The notes: a model not told the origin generated them from the sequence alone. Counted from the stretch's first letter, positions 43,084-54,107 are shown. The stretch: 64,000 bases of DNA from Paralimibaculum aggregatum (GCF_030270585.1 NZ_BSYI01000010.1:1-64000), one strand, 5' to 3'. Numbers and translations are program-made.

Positions 43084-44817
43084 ATGACCGAAACGCAGGA
43101 CCTCAACGCCGACGAGCGCAGCGTCGCCGCCTGGATCGCCAGGGCGCTGGCAATGCGCGGCATAGACCGGATCTTCGGCCTGCAGGGCGGGCATATCCAG
43201 CCGATCTGGGACCATGCCGCCCGCCAGGGGCTGCGCATCGTCGATGTCCGCCACGAATGCGCGGCGCTGCACATGGCCCATGCCCATGCCGAGCTGACCG
43301 GCGGCCTCGGCGTCGCCATGGTGACCGCGGGCCCCGGCGTCACCAACTGCGTGACCGGCATGGCCAACGCCGCGCTGGCCCGCGCGCCGGTGCTGCTGAT
43401 CGGCGGCTGCACCTCGCGCCCGCAGGCCAACATGGGCCCGCTGCAGGACATTCCCCACACCGACATCATGCGCCCGGTCAGCCGCTTCTCGCGCACCGCG
43501 CGGGTGCCGGACCAGGTGCTGCGCGAGCTCGACGAGGCGATCGCGCGCGCCATGGGCGACGGCGGCGAGCCCGGGCCGGTCTATCTCGAGATCCCGACCG
43601 ACGTGCTCCGCGCCCATCTGCCCGAGACGCTGGTGCCGGCCGACTGGCTCGCGCCCAAGCCGGCGCGCCGGCCGGTGCCGGTGCCCGAGCGCGTCGCCGA
43701 GGCGGTGGCGGCGATCCGCGCGGCGCGGCGCCCGCTGGTGATCTCGGGCCGCGGCGCGCGCGGCGCCGGGGCCGAGCTGCAGCGCTTCCTCGAGGCCGCG
43801 GATGCGCTCTATCTCGACACCCAGGAGAGCCGCGGGCTGCTGCCGCCCGGCCATCCCGCGAATGTCGGCGCGGTGCGCGCCGCGGCGATGGGCCAGGCGG
43901 ATCTGGTGATCACCCTCGGCCGCAAGCTCGACTACCAGGTCGCCTTCGGCTCGCCGGCGGTGTTCCCGGATGCACGGTTCGTCCGCATTGCCGACACCGC
44001 CGGAGAGCTGATCGACAACCGCCGCGGCGAGCCGGAGATCCTCGCCGATGTCGCCCTCGCCCTCGAGGCGCTGAGCGATGCGCTCGGCAACGCGGCCGGG
44101 GAGCGCGACACCGGCTGGCTCGAGGGCCTGCGCGCCAAGCACCGCGAGCGGATCGAGCGCGGCGCCGCCACCCCGGCACCGCGCACCGGCGGCGACGGGC
44201 ACATCCACCCGATGGCGATCTTCGAGGCGATCCGCGGCGTGGCGGATCCGGACTATCTCGCGGTGGCCGATGGCGGCGATCTGCTCAGCTTCGCCCGCGT
44301 CGGCCTCGCGGCCCGGACCTACATGGATGCCGGTGCCTTCGGCTGCCTCGGGGTCGGCGTGCCCTTCGCGATCGCCGCGGCGCTGGCCGAGCCCGGCCGG
44401 CAGGTGATCTCGGTGAACGGCGACGGCGCCTATGGCATCAACGCCATGGAGATCGACACCGCGGTGCGCCACGGCGCCCGGGCGGTGTTCATCGTCTCCA
44501 ACAACGCCGCCTGGAACATCGAGCGCTACGACCAGGAGGCGAACTATGGCGGCCGGGTGGTCGGCACCACGCTGCAGCACGGCGACTATGCCGCGATGGC
44601 GCGGGCCTTCGGCGCCCATGGCGAGCGGGTGGAGGACCCGACCGAGCTGGCCGGCGCGATCCGCCGCGCGCTGGAGAACGCGCCCGCCGTGGTCGATGTG
44701 GTGACCTCGCAGGACGCGGTGTCCTCCGACGCGCAGAAGGGCCTCGGCTTCGTGCCCGACTACCAGGCCCTCACCGCCTGGGACGAGGCCGAACGCCGCC
44801 GCCGCGGCGAGCTCTAG
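43084..44817 (+). CDS. thiamine diphosphate-dependent enzyme (oxalyl-CoA decarboxylase / 2-hydroxyacyl-CoA lyase-like)
   Basis: The 577-residue protein has the three domains of the acetolactate-synthase/oxalyl-CoA-decarboxylase group: N-terminal catalytic Glu in [17 protein letters not shown], a central domain, and the ThDP motif [16 protein letters not shown] to NNAAWN. Following a CoA ligase, with a CoA-transferase nearby, a CoA-substrate role is plausible, but the tyrosine-glutamate pair typical of oxalyl-CoA decarboxylase is not evident (the equivalent reads [12 protein letters not shown]), so the exact reaction is open; acetolactate-synthase-like carboligation is the alternative. AAAGGAG precedes ATG 43084. 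It is the last gene of the operon. Confidence 0.85.
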   Translation: MTETQDLNADERSVAAWIARALAMRGIDRIFGLQGGHIQPIWDHAARQGLRIVDVRHECAALHMAHAHAELTGGLGVAMVTAGPGVTNCVTGMANAALARAPVLLIGGCTSRPQANMGPLQDIPHTDIMRPVSRFSRTARVPDQVLRELDEAIARAMGDGGEPGPVYLEIPTDVLRAHLPETLVPADWLAPKPARRPVPVPERVAEAVAAIRAARRPLVISGRGARGAGAELQRFLEAADALYLDTQESRGLLPPGHPANVGAVRAAAMGQADLVITLGRKLDYQVAFGSPAVFPDARFVRIADTAGELIDNRRGEPEILADVALALEALSDALGNAAGERDTGWLEGLRAKHRERIERGAATPAPRTGGDGHIHPMAIFEAIRGVADPDYLAVADGGDLLSFARVGLAARTYMDAGAFGCLGVGVPFAIAAALAEPGRQVISVNGDGAYGINAMEIDTAVRHGARAVFIVSNNAAWNIERYDQEANYGGRVVGTTLQHGDYAAMARAFGAHGERVEDPTELAGAIRRALENAPAVVDVVTSQDAVSSDAQKGLGFVPDYQALTAWDEAERRRRGEL

Positions 44818-47014
44818 CGCCTTCCGGCCGGCCGTCGCCCGGTCCCTGCACCGACGCGCGCAAGCCCTCGTGCCCCCGCGGGGGCATCGGCTCATCAATG
44901 CCGGTGCGGATACGCGCGAGCGCCCCTCGCGCCCGCGCCCGGGGCATCGGAGACCATGCCGATGCCCCCCGAAGCGCGCCGCGGTTTCCCTGTCACCAGC
45001 CGCCGGCGCCCAGGCCAAGCGGCTAGCGCCCCTGCCCGCCCGCGCCAGCGGCGGATGACGGAACCGGCCATCACCCGCCCGATATGGCTCTCCGGCCGGT
45101 CGAACCGGCCGGCGCGGCACGGTACACCGCTTCGTCCCGCCGACGGCCGCGGCACTGGCCCGGCGGATCGAACCGATACCGAACCGGCCACTCCCGGCCC
45201 TGACGGATCCCGCATCGATCCGGCCGGGGTCGCCAGGGGTCCCGCCCACCATGCCGTGCCGACCAATCTGCGCGAGCGCCGCCCCGCGCCCCTGCCCGCG
45301 GCCAAGACCGTCGCCAACGCGATCATCGGACGACTAGTCCCCCCGGCGCGCGTTGAGGCAGGTTCTCATCGCTCACGGTGACCGGCGCCGGCAATCCGAC
45401 AACGCCCCGCTCGCCATGGACGCCTCCCCGACCACCACCACCGCGGCAACGGCTCCCTCGCCATGCGCTTGCAGCAGGAGGTTGCGGATGCCGGCGATCG
45501 GCCGCGCCCTCTCTGCCCCCGAGGCAAGGATGCTGGCCGGGCTGCCCATGCGCTCCCCTGATACAGGCGCAAGGCAGCCGATCTCCGCGCCCCAGCCATG
45601 CATTTCGGAGAGACAAGCGAAGATCATGCCCACGACGCACCAGCACGCGCCCTCGCGAACCGGCACCACGATATCCGGATGGTGCCGCCCCATCACCCGC
45701 ATCCGCGCCATGACGCGGACCGGCCAGCCGCTCCCGAAACCGGCTTTGCGCTCCCGCCCGACGGGCAACCCGCCACCGGTGGCCCGCGCCTCACGCATTG
45801 ATCCGGGCCGTGCGGTTCCCGGAACCGAGGAAGGGCGCACCTCCGACCTGCCCCAGACACAGGCAAGCCACAGATGCCAGACCGCCCGGAGCCGCATGGC
45901 CGCCGTGCAATGGGCCCCACCGAACCCGGCCCCCAGCAGCGCACCGTTCCCGGCATGACCAGCGGAAGAGCGCTAAAAAGACCTCCGCGCACAACCTGGC
46001 GTCGCCACGCGCCCAAGGGAGGCGCCAAGCTACAGCCACCGGACGAGGTCGACCTCCACAGTTCCGGTCCGGTTCACCATGAAGAAGCCGACAACAGCCA
46101 CGGTAAACCTGCCACCAACAGGCGCTGCCGATCGGCCCGGAAGGTCGAAACCTGCGGTGTTCACGCGATCCGGCTGCTCGATCAGGATCCGGGCATCCCC
46201 CTCACGAACCATACCGCCGTTGGCCCGGCCCTGACGCTGGAGGCCGCACTCTGCCACCACCCGGCGATGCATCGGCGGCGCGGGGTCGGCACCACGGCAG
46301 CGCGACTGCAACCACTGGGAAGGGAGAGTTCCACCGCGCCGTCATCGCGGCGCTGTCACCCAAGCCGCTGCCGAGGGTGCACGCGGCGATCGGACAAGCC
46401 GATCCGGCGAGCCATCTCCGACTCGCCACCGCGGTCACGAACGGCCCGCCCGGATAGTCGGTGGCGGGCGGGGCGGAGATGGCGGTCGGCACGATCCAAG
46501 AAATGCCATCGAGGCGGCGCAGGTACAGCCGTCTCCGATGGTCGCGCCCCGCCCGGTGGCGGCGGCGCCCTTGTTCCAAACTTGGGATCGGCGTGGCGCG
46601 AGAGCCTCCTCGCCTGCGATCGGCGACCGGTCGCGGTCGCCTCTTTGCCGGGAAAGACGGTGCTAGCGAGGGCCGGGATCGGGATGCCGGCCGTGGTGCC
46701 ATGCCCTGTCGCGCCATCGATCCGGAAAACAATGACGGCGGGCACGGATCTGCCTGCGCCGCAGGTGTCGCGCAAGCCGTTGTGCGCCGCTCCGCCCGGA
46801 GCAGACGGCGCTCGCTTGCGAGAGAGCGTCGCAGCCCGGCCGGAGAATGGACCCGAACAGGAGGAACCAAAGCGGCCGCTGACCGCCAGCACAGAGGCTC
46901 CGGCGCACTAGCGGCTGACGCCGGGCCGGAGGACCGCCGCATGCCCCGCGCGACGGCGCTCTGCCAGAGGGAGAGGTCCGGCCCTACGGGCCGGGACGTG
47001 TTTGCCCCACGCGG

Positions 47015-47520
47015 ATGTGCCTCGAGGCCTATCGCCGCGCTGTCGACAGGTTCGCTGCGCTGCCGGCCGCGGCCTCGAAAACCCGCCTCGTGCGCATCGA
47101 CCACAACGCCTTCTCGATCCCTGCCTCGGCGATGGGCACCCCGCCGAGTTTCGGGCGAGTGCCGCGCGGATCGAGGCTTGCCGGAACGGAAGGGAGCGAA
47201 GCGAGCACCGGTGCGCCTTGTGGCGTGGCATGGCGGTCCACGTCGCCTAGCCCCGCGGGCCGGTGCTCGATCGGTGGCTAGGGCAGTGGGAAACGGCGCC
47301 TCCATCAAGGATCGGGCACTGCCGGATGCGCTCGGCAAGCCGGTCTCCCCCTCCGGCATGCGGCGACCGGCAGATGGTCGAGACCCCCGGTGCCGGACCG
47401 ACCGCCGGGCTCCGCGACGGGCTCCCAGCCATCGTGGTGGTCTGGGCCGTGGCCCTCGCAGTTTCCGCAGCCCCCTGCCTCCGGCCGGAGAGCCCCGCTC
47501 CACCGGCGCGGCCCTGAACG
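47015..47520 (+). pseudogene. IS21-family transposase (istA) remnant
   Basis: The C-terminal part of IstA is readable in three frames in the right order: ALPAAASKTRLVRIDHNAFS (frame A, IstA has SKTxLVRFDxNxYS), then FRASAARIEACRNGRE with EHRCALWRGM (frame B; IstA EIRAYADRIxxxxDGRxVxEHxRxFGRG), then NGASIKDRALPDALGK (IstA NGAPFKDWxLPxAL) and PACGDRQMVE to RDGLPA (IstA DGDRQMVxIL, DGLPAVE). At least three frameshifts and stops make it inactive. The N-terminal half and istB were not convincingly found. Confidence 0.6.
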
Positions 47521-48269
47521 GACACACTCGCCTGCGTGAGCCAACGCCAACTGGCCCGCCGGCGCGTACCTGCATCAGCCGCGGCGATCACGACGTCCGA
47601 GCGTCGCGGCCCACCTCTGCGCCGGCGCCCGATGATGCAGCGCACCCCTTCGCCATGCCCCTCGAAACGATGGCGAAAAGAGGCTCGACCCTTGCCACCA
47701 TGAATGCCCTGACGCCCTCCGGCATGACGGCCGACTCTTGCGGACCACGGGGGGATCGCCGCCGCAGCGGCCAGGCGCCGATACATGCCGGATCGCGTCA
47801 GCGGCGCGCCGTTGGCCACCGAACTGGGCGGCGAGGAGCGACGCACGATCGGGTGAGCTTTGCCTAGGCCGATCCTTCTCGCGCCAATCGTCCGGGAGTG
47901 ATTGGCGAAGGGATGCATCGGCCATCGACGATGCGCCGACCGGCGAGGCCCCGGCCCGCGAGCCCGCCGGCAGAACCTTCGCCGAGCAGCAGCAGCGCCC
48001 GGAGCCAATCCGCGGCACAGGCACAGGCACCGGCAGGGGGCATCCCGCCGCCGGCATCGTGACCGCTGCATCGACACCGATGCCGGTGCCGGGAGACGCG
48101 TCTTCAACGCCGCCGACCACACGCAGAAGCGCGACACCGCGGCCCGCGCTGGCCGCCTGGGCCGCATTGCCGGTGGCCATTGCCGGACCAACCTTGCTCT
48201 GCCCGGCGGACGCGATGACCAGCTCTTCGCCACGACCGGCGACGAGTTCCCGTTCCGCCCGATCGCCTT

Positions 48270-49214
48270 GAGCGGTTTCCGAACATTCGGGTTCATGTCC
48301 AGTGGGGGTAAGGAAGGCGCGGGCTTCGGATGCAATGATGCGGCCCCTGCCGGTGGCGATGGCCGTGCCGCGGGTCTGTCTGGCTTGCGCGGCTTGTTTG
48401 CGGGGCCCGACCCTGAGCATTGGGAAGGCCGGCTCGATCGGGGTGAAGTCGGGGTTGCAGGGCGGCAGGGGGCGAAGATGCGCGCCGGCGGCCTCGATGG
48501 CCTCGGCCACGGCGGCAGGCTTGTGCGCCGGCAGGGCGCCGAAGACGGCAATGCTGCCGGGCCGCAATGTCGCGGCATTGAGGCCGGCCCCGGGCGAGGA
48601 ACGTCTCGCCATCGATCGCCCGGGGCCCATCGCGCCCGAGAGCCGGAGCGCGCCGTCGAAAGCGTGGTCGTCCAGTGCCCGTGCGGCACCGGCCCTCGAC
48701 ATCGCTCTCCCTGCAGAGCGTGGCCATGGGTGCGGGCCATCAAGCGCAAGGCGCTGCATTCGTCGATGAACACCAGCTACAAGGGCCAAGGTCGGGCCGG
48801 GCGTCGAACCGGGCCGGGCGCGGGTTCTCACATCCGTCCGCTCCCGCACGCAGGCATGCGCAGTCCTTCCTTCCGCGTGAACTCGTGGTGCTGGAAGACG
48901 CGGCAGATCCTCCTCGGCCGCGGGCGCTGGCTGACGGTCTGTGCCAGGCGCTCCGCGACCTCTGCCAGGGCCAGGTCCGGCTCCTCGGCGACCCGGCCGA
49001 GGATCAGGCCCCGGTGCCAACCGATGCGGTGCGATCGGCGGCTCTCGCCTCACCTGTCCGGCTCAGGATGCCCGCCTGTGCGGGCCCCGCCGATCCACCG
49101 GAGGGCCGAGGATACACCGACGCCGAACCGCGCTGCCGCCCGTCGGCAGGAGAGCTCGGCCTCGAGAGCATCCGCAACACGCCGGCGCGGATCGACGGAA
49201 AGGGCTGTGGCCAT
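48270..49214 (-). pseudogene. IS630-family transposase remnant
   Basis: A transposase gene broken across frames. Start: MATALSVDPRRRVADALEAE to FGVGVSSALRWI (49214-49053), the IS630 helix-turn-helix. Middle (another frame): EEPDLALAEVAERLA. Then VFIDECSALRLMARTHGHAL and GPVPHGHWTTT (about 48770-48660), where IS630 has FIDET...GRAPRG...HWKT, the first catalytic Asp. Then AVFGALPAHKPAAVAEAIEA and PPCNPDFTPIEPAF (about 48560-48400), equal to MDNLPxHK...YSPDxNPIE with the last acidic residue. It ends near 48270 (FLTPTGHEPE). At least three frameshifts. Terminal repeats were not identified. Confidence 0.7.
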
Positions 49215-49985
49215 GCGGGCTGGCCCCATCGGCCCTCGGCGGGAACCGTACCTGGAACCGCTCGCCCCCCAGATGCACATGCAACTCGATCCGCACTGGA
49301 GCGACGGCTCCGGTCCCGTGGTGATCCCGGTCATTGGCACCGGCCTCGCTCTGGGGAATGGCCGCGCATCCTCGGCAGTGCAGGATGAGCGCGGCGCCCA
49401 TCGGGCGACTGCATGCCGTCGCAGGATCGTCGAGGCCAGTGGCGGGACCATGCGCAAAGTGCCGCGCCCGACCCGCTCAAGACCATGCCGGGGCAGGCCC
49501 CCTTCGCTCACGGCTCCGCGGCGGCCAGGCTCGGGCAAGAACCGGGGTGCCGAGGGAGGCCTTCGACGCCGGTCCGCGGCGCCGGGCCGATGCGGTTTGA
49601 CAGGCAGGATGTCGGGATGCGCGCCTTCCGGTGTCGGGCGCAGGGCCTCCTGGAGAGGGTGGTGGCTGGCTGTGGCGGACCGGAGCGGACACAGAGCCGG
49701 ACCCTCCCTGCTGGATCGCGATGGACCGTCTCCGCCTGCATCGCAAGGCAGATGGCGATCCTCGTCGGCCCCGGCTGGGGTGCCCGTCGGGCCACATGGC
49801 TGCCGACGGACACCGTTGCGGGCGGCTGTTCCCGCGCGCCGTTGCGCGCCTCCCGCCGCGAGGTTAGCCGACCCATGCGCAGCGTCGGCCCGCCCGGGCG
49901 TCGGGAGGCGGTGCCGTCAGCACGCGGTGGGAGCCCGGCGGGGGCTTGGCGGGCCCGGCCGGGCCACCGAGCACCCGAAAGGGAC

Positions 49986-52754
49986 TCAGCCGGTGCTGCC
50001 GAGGCCCGAGGCGACGGCGTTGACCGAGAGCAGGATCTCCGGCAGCAGGGCCTCTGCCTCGCCCGTCCGGCCGCCGTCGCGCAAGCCGCGCCAGCGGCGC
50101 AGAAGGTCGATCTGCCGGCCATGCAGCGGGGTCAGCGCCTGGTTGCGCCGGTCGATCATCTGCTGGATCGCGGGGCGGGTCTCCGCCACCGGCCCGCCAT
50201 AGAGCGCGGCCAGCATCGCGCCGGTGCGGGCATGCTCCTCGAGGACCACGCCGAGAAAGCGGGCACGGATCGCCTCGTCCTCCACGAGCGCCGCATAGCG
50301 CGCCATGATCTCCGGCGAGGCCCCGGCCCAGGCGGTGGCGGCGTTCGACACCAGGTAATGCAGCGGCGGCCAGCGATGCGCCTCGGTCTTGGCGCGCACC
50401 AAGGCGGCGAAGATCTCCGGCTCGCGTGCCTGCAGGTCGGCGAAGGCGGTGCCGAGGCCGAACCAGCCCGGCAGCCCGAAGCGCGACTGGTTCCAGGCGA
50501 AGACCCAGGGGATCGCGCGCAGGTCGCCGAGGCTGCGCTTGCCGCTGCGGCGCGAGGGCCGCGAGCCGATGCGGTTCTGCTCGATCGCGTCGATCGGCGT
50601 GGCGCGGTCGAAGAAGGCGAGGAAGCCCTCCGCCTGCACCAGCCCCTCATAGGCGCGCCGGCCGGCCGCGGCGAGCCCGTCCATCGCGCGCACGAGGCGC
50701 TCGGGGTCCTTCCGCTCCTCGAGCGTCGCGCCGAGCACCCCGGCCAGCAGCAGCTCGAGCTGATGCGCCGCGGTCACCCGGTTGGCGAATTTCTGGCTGA
50801 TCGTCTCGCCCTGCTCGGTGGTGCGCAGCCCGCCGCGCACGGTGCCGGGCGGCAGCGCCCGCAGGAACCGGTGGGTCGGCCCGGCGCCGCGCCCGATGGT
50901 GCCGCCGCGGCCGTGGAAGAAGCGGATGCGCACGCCCTTCCGCCGCCCGAGTTCCGCCATCGCGGACTGTGCGCGATACAGCGTCCAGATGCTGGCGAGG
51001 AAGCCGCCGTCCTTGCCGCTGTCGGAATAGCCGATCATCACCTGCTGCACCGGCTCCTCGTGGCCCGCCGCCACGGCCTGGAGGCGCAGCGAGCGGCGCA
51101 CGATGGGCTCGTCGAGGAACCGGTCGAGGATCGCCGTGCCGTTCTCGAGATCCTCGATGGTCTCGAGCAGCGGCACCACCGGCAGCGGGCACCAGGGCGC
51201 GCCGGCACCCTCGGCGCTGTCGTCATAGCCCAGCAGCCCGGCCTCGCGCGCCAGCAGGAACACGGCGAAGAGATCCTCCGCGGTGCGCGTCATGCTGACG
51301 ATCAGCGCGCCGAGGCCGTCGGTGCCGCGGTCGCGGATGTGTTCGGCGAAGACGCGGAGCACGCCGACCGTGCGGTCGGCCTCCTCGCCGATCGGCCGGC
51401 CCGGGGTGACGCAGGGGCGCGGGGTGCCGAGCTCGCGGGCCATCACCGCATGGCGGCGCGCCGGGCTCCAGCCGGGATAGTCGTGCCCGTCGGGCTCGCC
51501 CACCGCGGCCAGCATCTGCCCGAGCGCACGGTCGTGGAAGGCGCTGTTCTGGCGGATGTCGAGCGCCGCGAGGTGGAAGCCGAAGACCTGCACGCGCCGC
51601 GCCGCCGGGTCGAGCACCTGTTCGGCCAGCCGCCGGGCGCCGACATCGAGCAGCGACGCGCGCAGCAGCGCCAGATCGGCCCCGAGCTCCGCCGCACGGC
51701 GATAGGCGCCGGGCGGCGGCGGCCCCTCCGCCGGCGGCAGCGCCGCGATCATCAGGTTGACCGCCTGGCGCCACGGCTCCACCGGGTTGCGCCGCAGCGC
51801 CGCCGCGCCGGCCTCGCCCAGCGCCGCAACACGGGCCGCCAGCCAGTCTGCGAGGCGCGCGGGCGTCGGCTGCAGCCGCCCGGAGAGGCTGAGCGCACCG
51901 GCCATCTCGACCAGCCCGCGCCGCTGCAGCTCCAGCGCGCGGGCGCGGAACACCGTGAGCGTCTCGCGCGTGGTCGCGACATCGACGAAGGGATGCCCGT
52001 CGCGGTCGCCGCCCACCCAGTCGCCGAACGAGAGCCGCGGCAGCGCATCGCCGATCAGCGCCGGCTCGAAGCCGGCCCGCCGCCAGGCCGCGCGCAGGCG
52101 GTTGTCGATCCAGGGCAGCGTGTCCGGGAAGACCTCGGTGAGGTAGTGCAGGATGTTGCGCCGCTCGTCGGCCACCGTGGGCTTCTCGATGAAGATCTCG
52201 CCGGTGCGCCAGAGCTTCTCGATGCAGGCCCGGGCGCCGGCCTCGAAGGCGCCGCGCTCGGCCTCGGTCCACATGTCGTTCTCGAGCTCGACGATGATGC
52301 GGTAGAGCGCGCGGTGATGCTCGAGCACGGTCTGGCGCTTGGCCTCGGTGGGATGCGCGGTGAGCACCGGCTCGACGCTGAGCCGGCCGAGCGCGCGGGC
52401 GATCTCGGCAGGGCTGCGCCCGGCCTCGGCGAGGCGCGCGAAATGCTGGTCCCAGGAGCCGGCATCGGCGGCCAGCATGCCCTGCGCCTCGGCGCGGCGG
52501 CGGCGCTGGGCGACGGCGTTCTCCTCCGCCTGGTTGAGGAACTGGAAGGCGATGGAGCAGGCCTGCAGCAGCCGCTGCGAGGGCTCCGCCGGCCAGTCCG
52601 GCTCGGTGGCGCCCGGCCCGCCCCAGAGCGAGCGCCAGGGCAGGAGCGCGGCGACATCCGCCTCCCCGAGCTCGATGAGCACGGTCTCGAAGCTGCGCAT
52701 GAGAAAGCTCAGCGTCCGCTCGAAGCGGCTTTCCTGAGACATGGCGTCGAGCAT
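49986..52754 (-). CDS. ppc: phosphoenolpyruvate carboxylase
   Basis: Ppc makes oxaloacetate from PEP and bicarbonate, feeding the TCA cycle. The 922-residue protein has both active-site signatures, VLTAHPTEAKRQT (catalytic His) near residue 130 and GYSDSGKDGGFLA with FFHGRGGTIGRGAGP near 580-610, plus LRAIPWVFAWNQSRFGLPGW. The extreme C-terminus is GLGSTG, where most PEPC have a QNTG or RNTG ending that reaches the active site; this is an unusual variant. GGGAGG precedes ATG 52754. The gene stands alone next to decayed DNA. Confidence 0.96.
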   Translation of the reverse strand: MLDAMSQESRFERTLSFLMRSFETVLIELGEADVAALLPWRSLWGGPGATEPDWPAEPSQRLLQACSIAFQFLNQAEENAVAQRRRRAEAQGMLAADAGSWDQHFARLAEAGRSPAEIARALGRLSVEPVLTAHPTEAKRQTVLEHHRALYRIIVELENDMWTEAERGAFEAGARACIEKLWRTGEIFIEKPTVADERRNILHYLTEVFPDTLPWIDNRLRAAWRRAGFEPALIGDALPRLSFGDWVGGDRDGHPFVDVATTRETLTVFRARALELQRRGLVEMAGALSLSGRLQPTPARLADWLAARVAALGEAGAAALRRNPVEPWRQAVNLMIAALPPAEGPPPPGAYRRAAELGADLALLRASLLDVGARRLAEQVLDPAARRVQVFGFHLAALDIRQNSAFHDRALGQMLAAVGEPDGHDYPGWSPARRHAVMARELGTPRPCVTPGRPIGEEADRTVGVLRVFAEHIRDRGTDGLGALIVSMTRTAEDLFAVFLLAREAGLLGYDDSAEGAGAPWCPLPVVPLLETIEDLENGTAILDRFLDEPIVRRSLRLQAVAAGHEEPVQQVMIGYSDSGKDGGFLASIWTLYRAQSAMAELGRRKGVRIRFFHGRGGTIGRGAGPTHRFLRALPPGTVRGGLRTTEQGETISQKFANRVTAAHQLELLLAGVLGATLEERKDPERLVRAMDGLAAAGRRAYEGLVQAEGFLAFFDRATPIDAIEQNRIGSRPSRRSGKRSLGDLRAIPWVFAWNQSRFGLPGWFGLGTAFADLQAREPEIFAALVRAKTEAHRWPPLHYLVSNAATAWAGASPEIMARYAALVEDEAIRARFLGVVLEEHARTGAMLAALYGGPVAETRPAIQQMIDRRNQALTPLHGRQIDLLRRWRGLRDGGRTGEAEALLPEILLSVNAVASGLGSTG

Positions 52755-52865
52755 GGCATCGCCTCCCGAATCACGATCCGAGAGCTGACACTGCGGTGTG
52801 CCGGACCCGCGCGGAATTCAAAAATTGTGCACGGTGCGAAAGGCTGCCCCGGGGCCGGGCGCGCC

Positions 52866-53705
52866 TCAGCCCAGGCGCGCGAGGAACGCCCGCAGGCTCA
52901 TCGGCGGGTGCCCCGCGAACCGCTCCACCGTGTCGCTCAGCACCGCGAACTCTCCGGCCGCAATGCCGGCATAGCTGGTCACCCAGCCGTCGAGCTCGAA
53001 TTTCGGCGCGTCGAAACCGGCCCGCGACGCATAGGCCTCCTCGATGGTCTCCTTGACATAGGCGACCGGGCGGCCGGTCGCCTCGCCGAGCAGCGCCGCC
53101 GCATCCGCCATGGTCAGCAGCTCCGGCCCGGTCACGTCGAAGGCCCCGGTGGGCGCGGCCGGGTCGATCAGCAGCGCGGCGGCCACATCGGCCACGTCGT
53201 CGCGCGCCACCGGGGCGAAGCGCCCGTTGCCCGCCGGGCCGCGGATCGCCCCGTCGACCGGCAGGCGCGGCACCATGTCGGCATAGAAATTGTTGCGCAG
53301 CGCCGCGAAGGCGAGGCCGCGGACCGTCATGTACTGCTCGGTGTAGTAGTGGTCGTGCGCGAAGGTGAAGACCGCATCCGGCCGGCAGTTGACGAAGGAG
53401 GTGTAGACCACCCGCTCGCCCCCGGCGCCGACGAAGCTGTCGATGGCCGCCTTGTGCTGGGCGAGCCGGTCGGCGGCCTCGAAGCCGGAGACCAGGAACA
53501 AGGTCCCGATGCCGGTCGTGGCGGCGATCATCGCCTCGCGATCGGCATAGCTGGCCACGGCGATCTCGGCATCCGGCAGCTTCGGCGCCCGCGCGGGATC
53601 GCGCACGATGAGCCGCAGCGGCACCCCGCGTTCCGCAAGCTGGCGCGCGACGCGCCCCCCGATCCCGCCGGTTGCGCCCGTAATCCCGATCCGCGGCTGC
53701 GGCAT
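52866..53705 (-). CDS. NmrA-like NAD(P)-binding protein (quinone oxidoreductase/SDR-a type)
   Basis: A 279-residue atypical SDR with the NAD(P) loop GITGATGGIGGRVARQL, YTSFVNCRPDAVFTFAHDHYYTE (lineage-specific TSF motif), RNNFYADM and PVARDDVADVAAALL. This resembles the QorB/NmrA group of NADPH-dependent quinone reductases or redox sensors. The substrate is unknown. It is transcribed towards ppc with a 110-base gap; co-transcription is possible but not evident. Confidence 0.88.
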   Translation of the reverse strand: MPQPRIGITGATGGIGGRVARQLAERGVPLRLIVRDPARAPKLPDAEIAVASYADREAMIAATTGIGTLFLVSGFEAADRLAQHKAAIDSFVGAGGERVVYTSFVNCRPDAVFTFAHDHYYTEQYMTVRGLAFAALRNNFYADMVPRLPVDGAIRGPAGNGRFAPVARDDVADVAAALLIDPAAPTGAFDVTGPELLTMADAAALLGEATGRPVAYVKETIEEAYASRAGFDAPKFELDGWVTSYAGIAAGEFAVLSDTVERFAGHPPMSLRAFLARLG

Positions 53706-54107
53706 TGCTCAAATCTCCCTCCGGCCGCGCCGGGGCGGCGTTCCAATCTCTCGGGGCGGCCGGCCCGGCGCCCTGCAATCGCGCCCGCCGGCGCCCTGCC
53801 AGGATCTCCGCCGGGAGCCGCCGGAACAATATGGCCCGGCGCTGCAGACCCGCTTCGGCAGGTGCCGGCCGGCCGACGCAGCGAGATAGCTGGTTGCATC
53901 CCTTTTAGGCAAGCCAACGGCCCCGTCGAGGGCCCGGAGGCCGATACCTTGCATGGGTGCCGTATCGATACTGCGGCAGGCGTCGCCGCCCTGCCCCCGC
54001 CGGACGGCGGGCGGCCAGCCCGGCCAGAGCACGGGCCGGCGCGCCGCCAGCGATACCGGGCCGGCCTTCGGCCGCTCTCCTGCCGGCCGGGCGGGAGGCG
54101 GCCGGCC
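53706..54107. other. 400-base intergenic stretch without gene
   Basis: No supported gene. The region contains an AT-richer patch (TTGCATCCCTTTTAGGCAAG near 53900) that may hold the promoter of the NmrA-like gene. Open frames are shadows. Confidence 0.5.

Larger units (their letters stand above)
44818..49985. other. 5.2-kb gene-poor region with decayed mobile-element DNA
   Basis: No intact gene is supported. Long open frames exist on both strands but have shifting reading quality, lack start signals, and read as Arg/Pro-rich shadows. Recognisable pieces are an IS21-type IstA relic (47015-47520, plus) and an IS630-type transposase relic (48270-49214, minus), described separately. One minus-strand frame, 45373-45897 (174 codons), has a protein-like composition at its 3' end (REGACWCVVGMIFACLSEMH, ARPIAGIRNLLLQAHGEG) but no known family. 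45.3-46.1 kb is also less GC-rich than neighbours. I see nothing else I can name. Confidence 0.65.
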
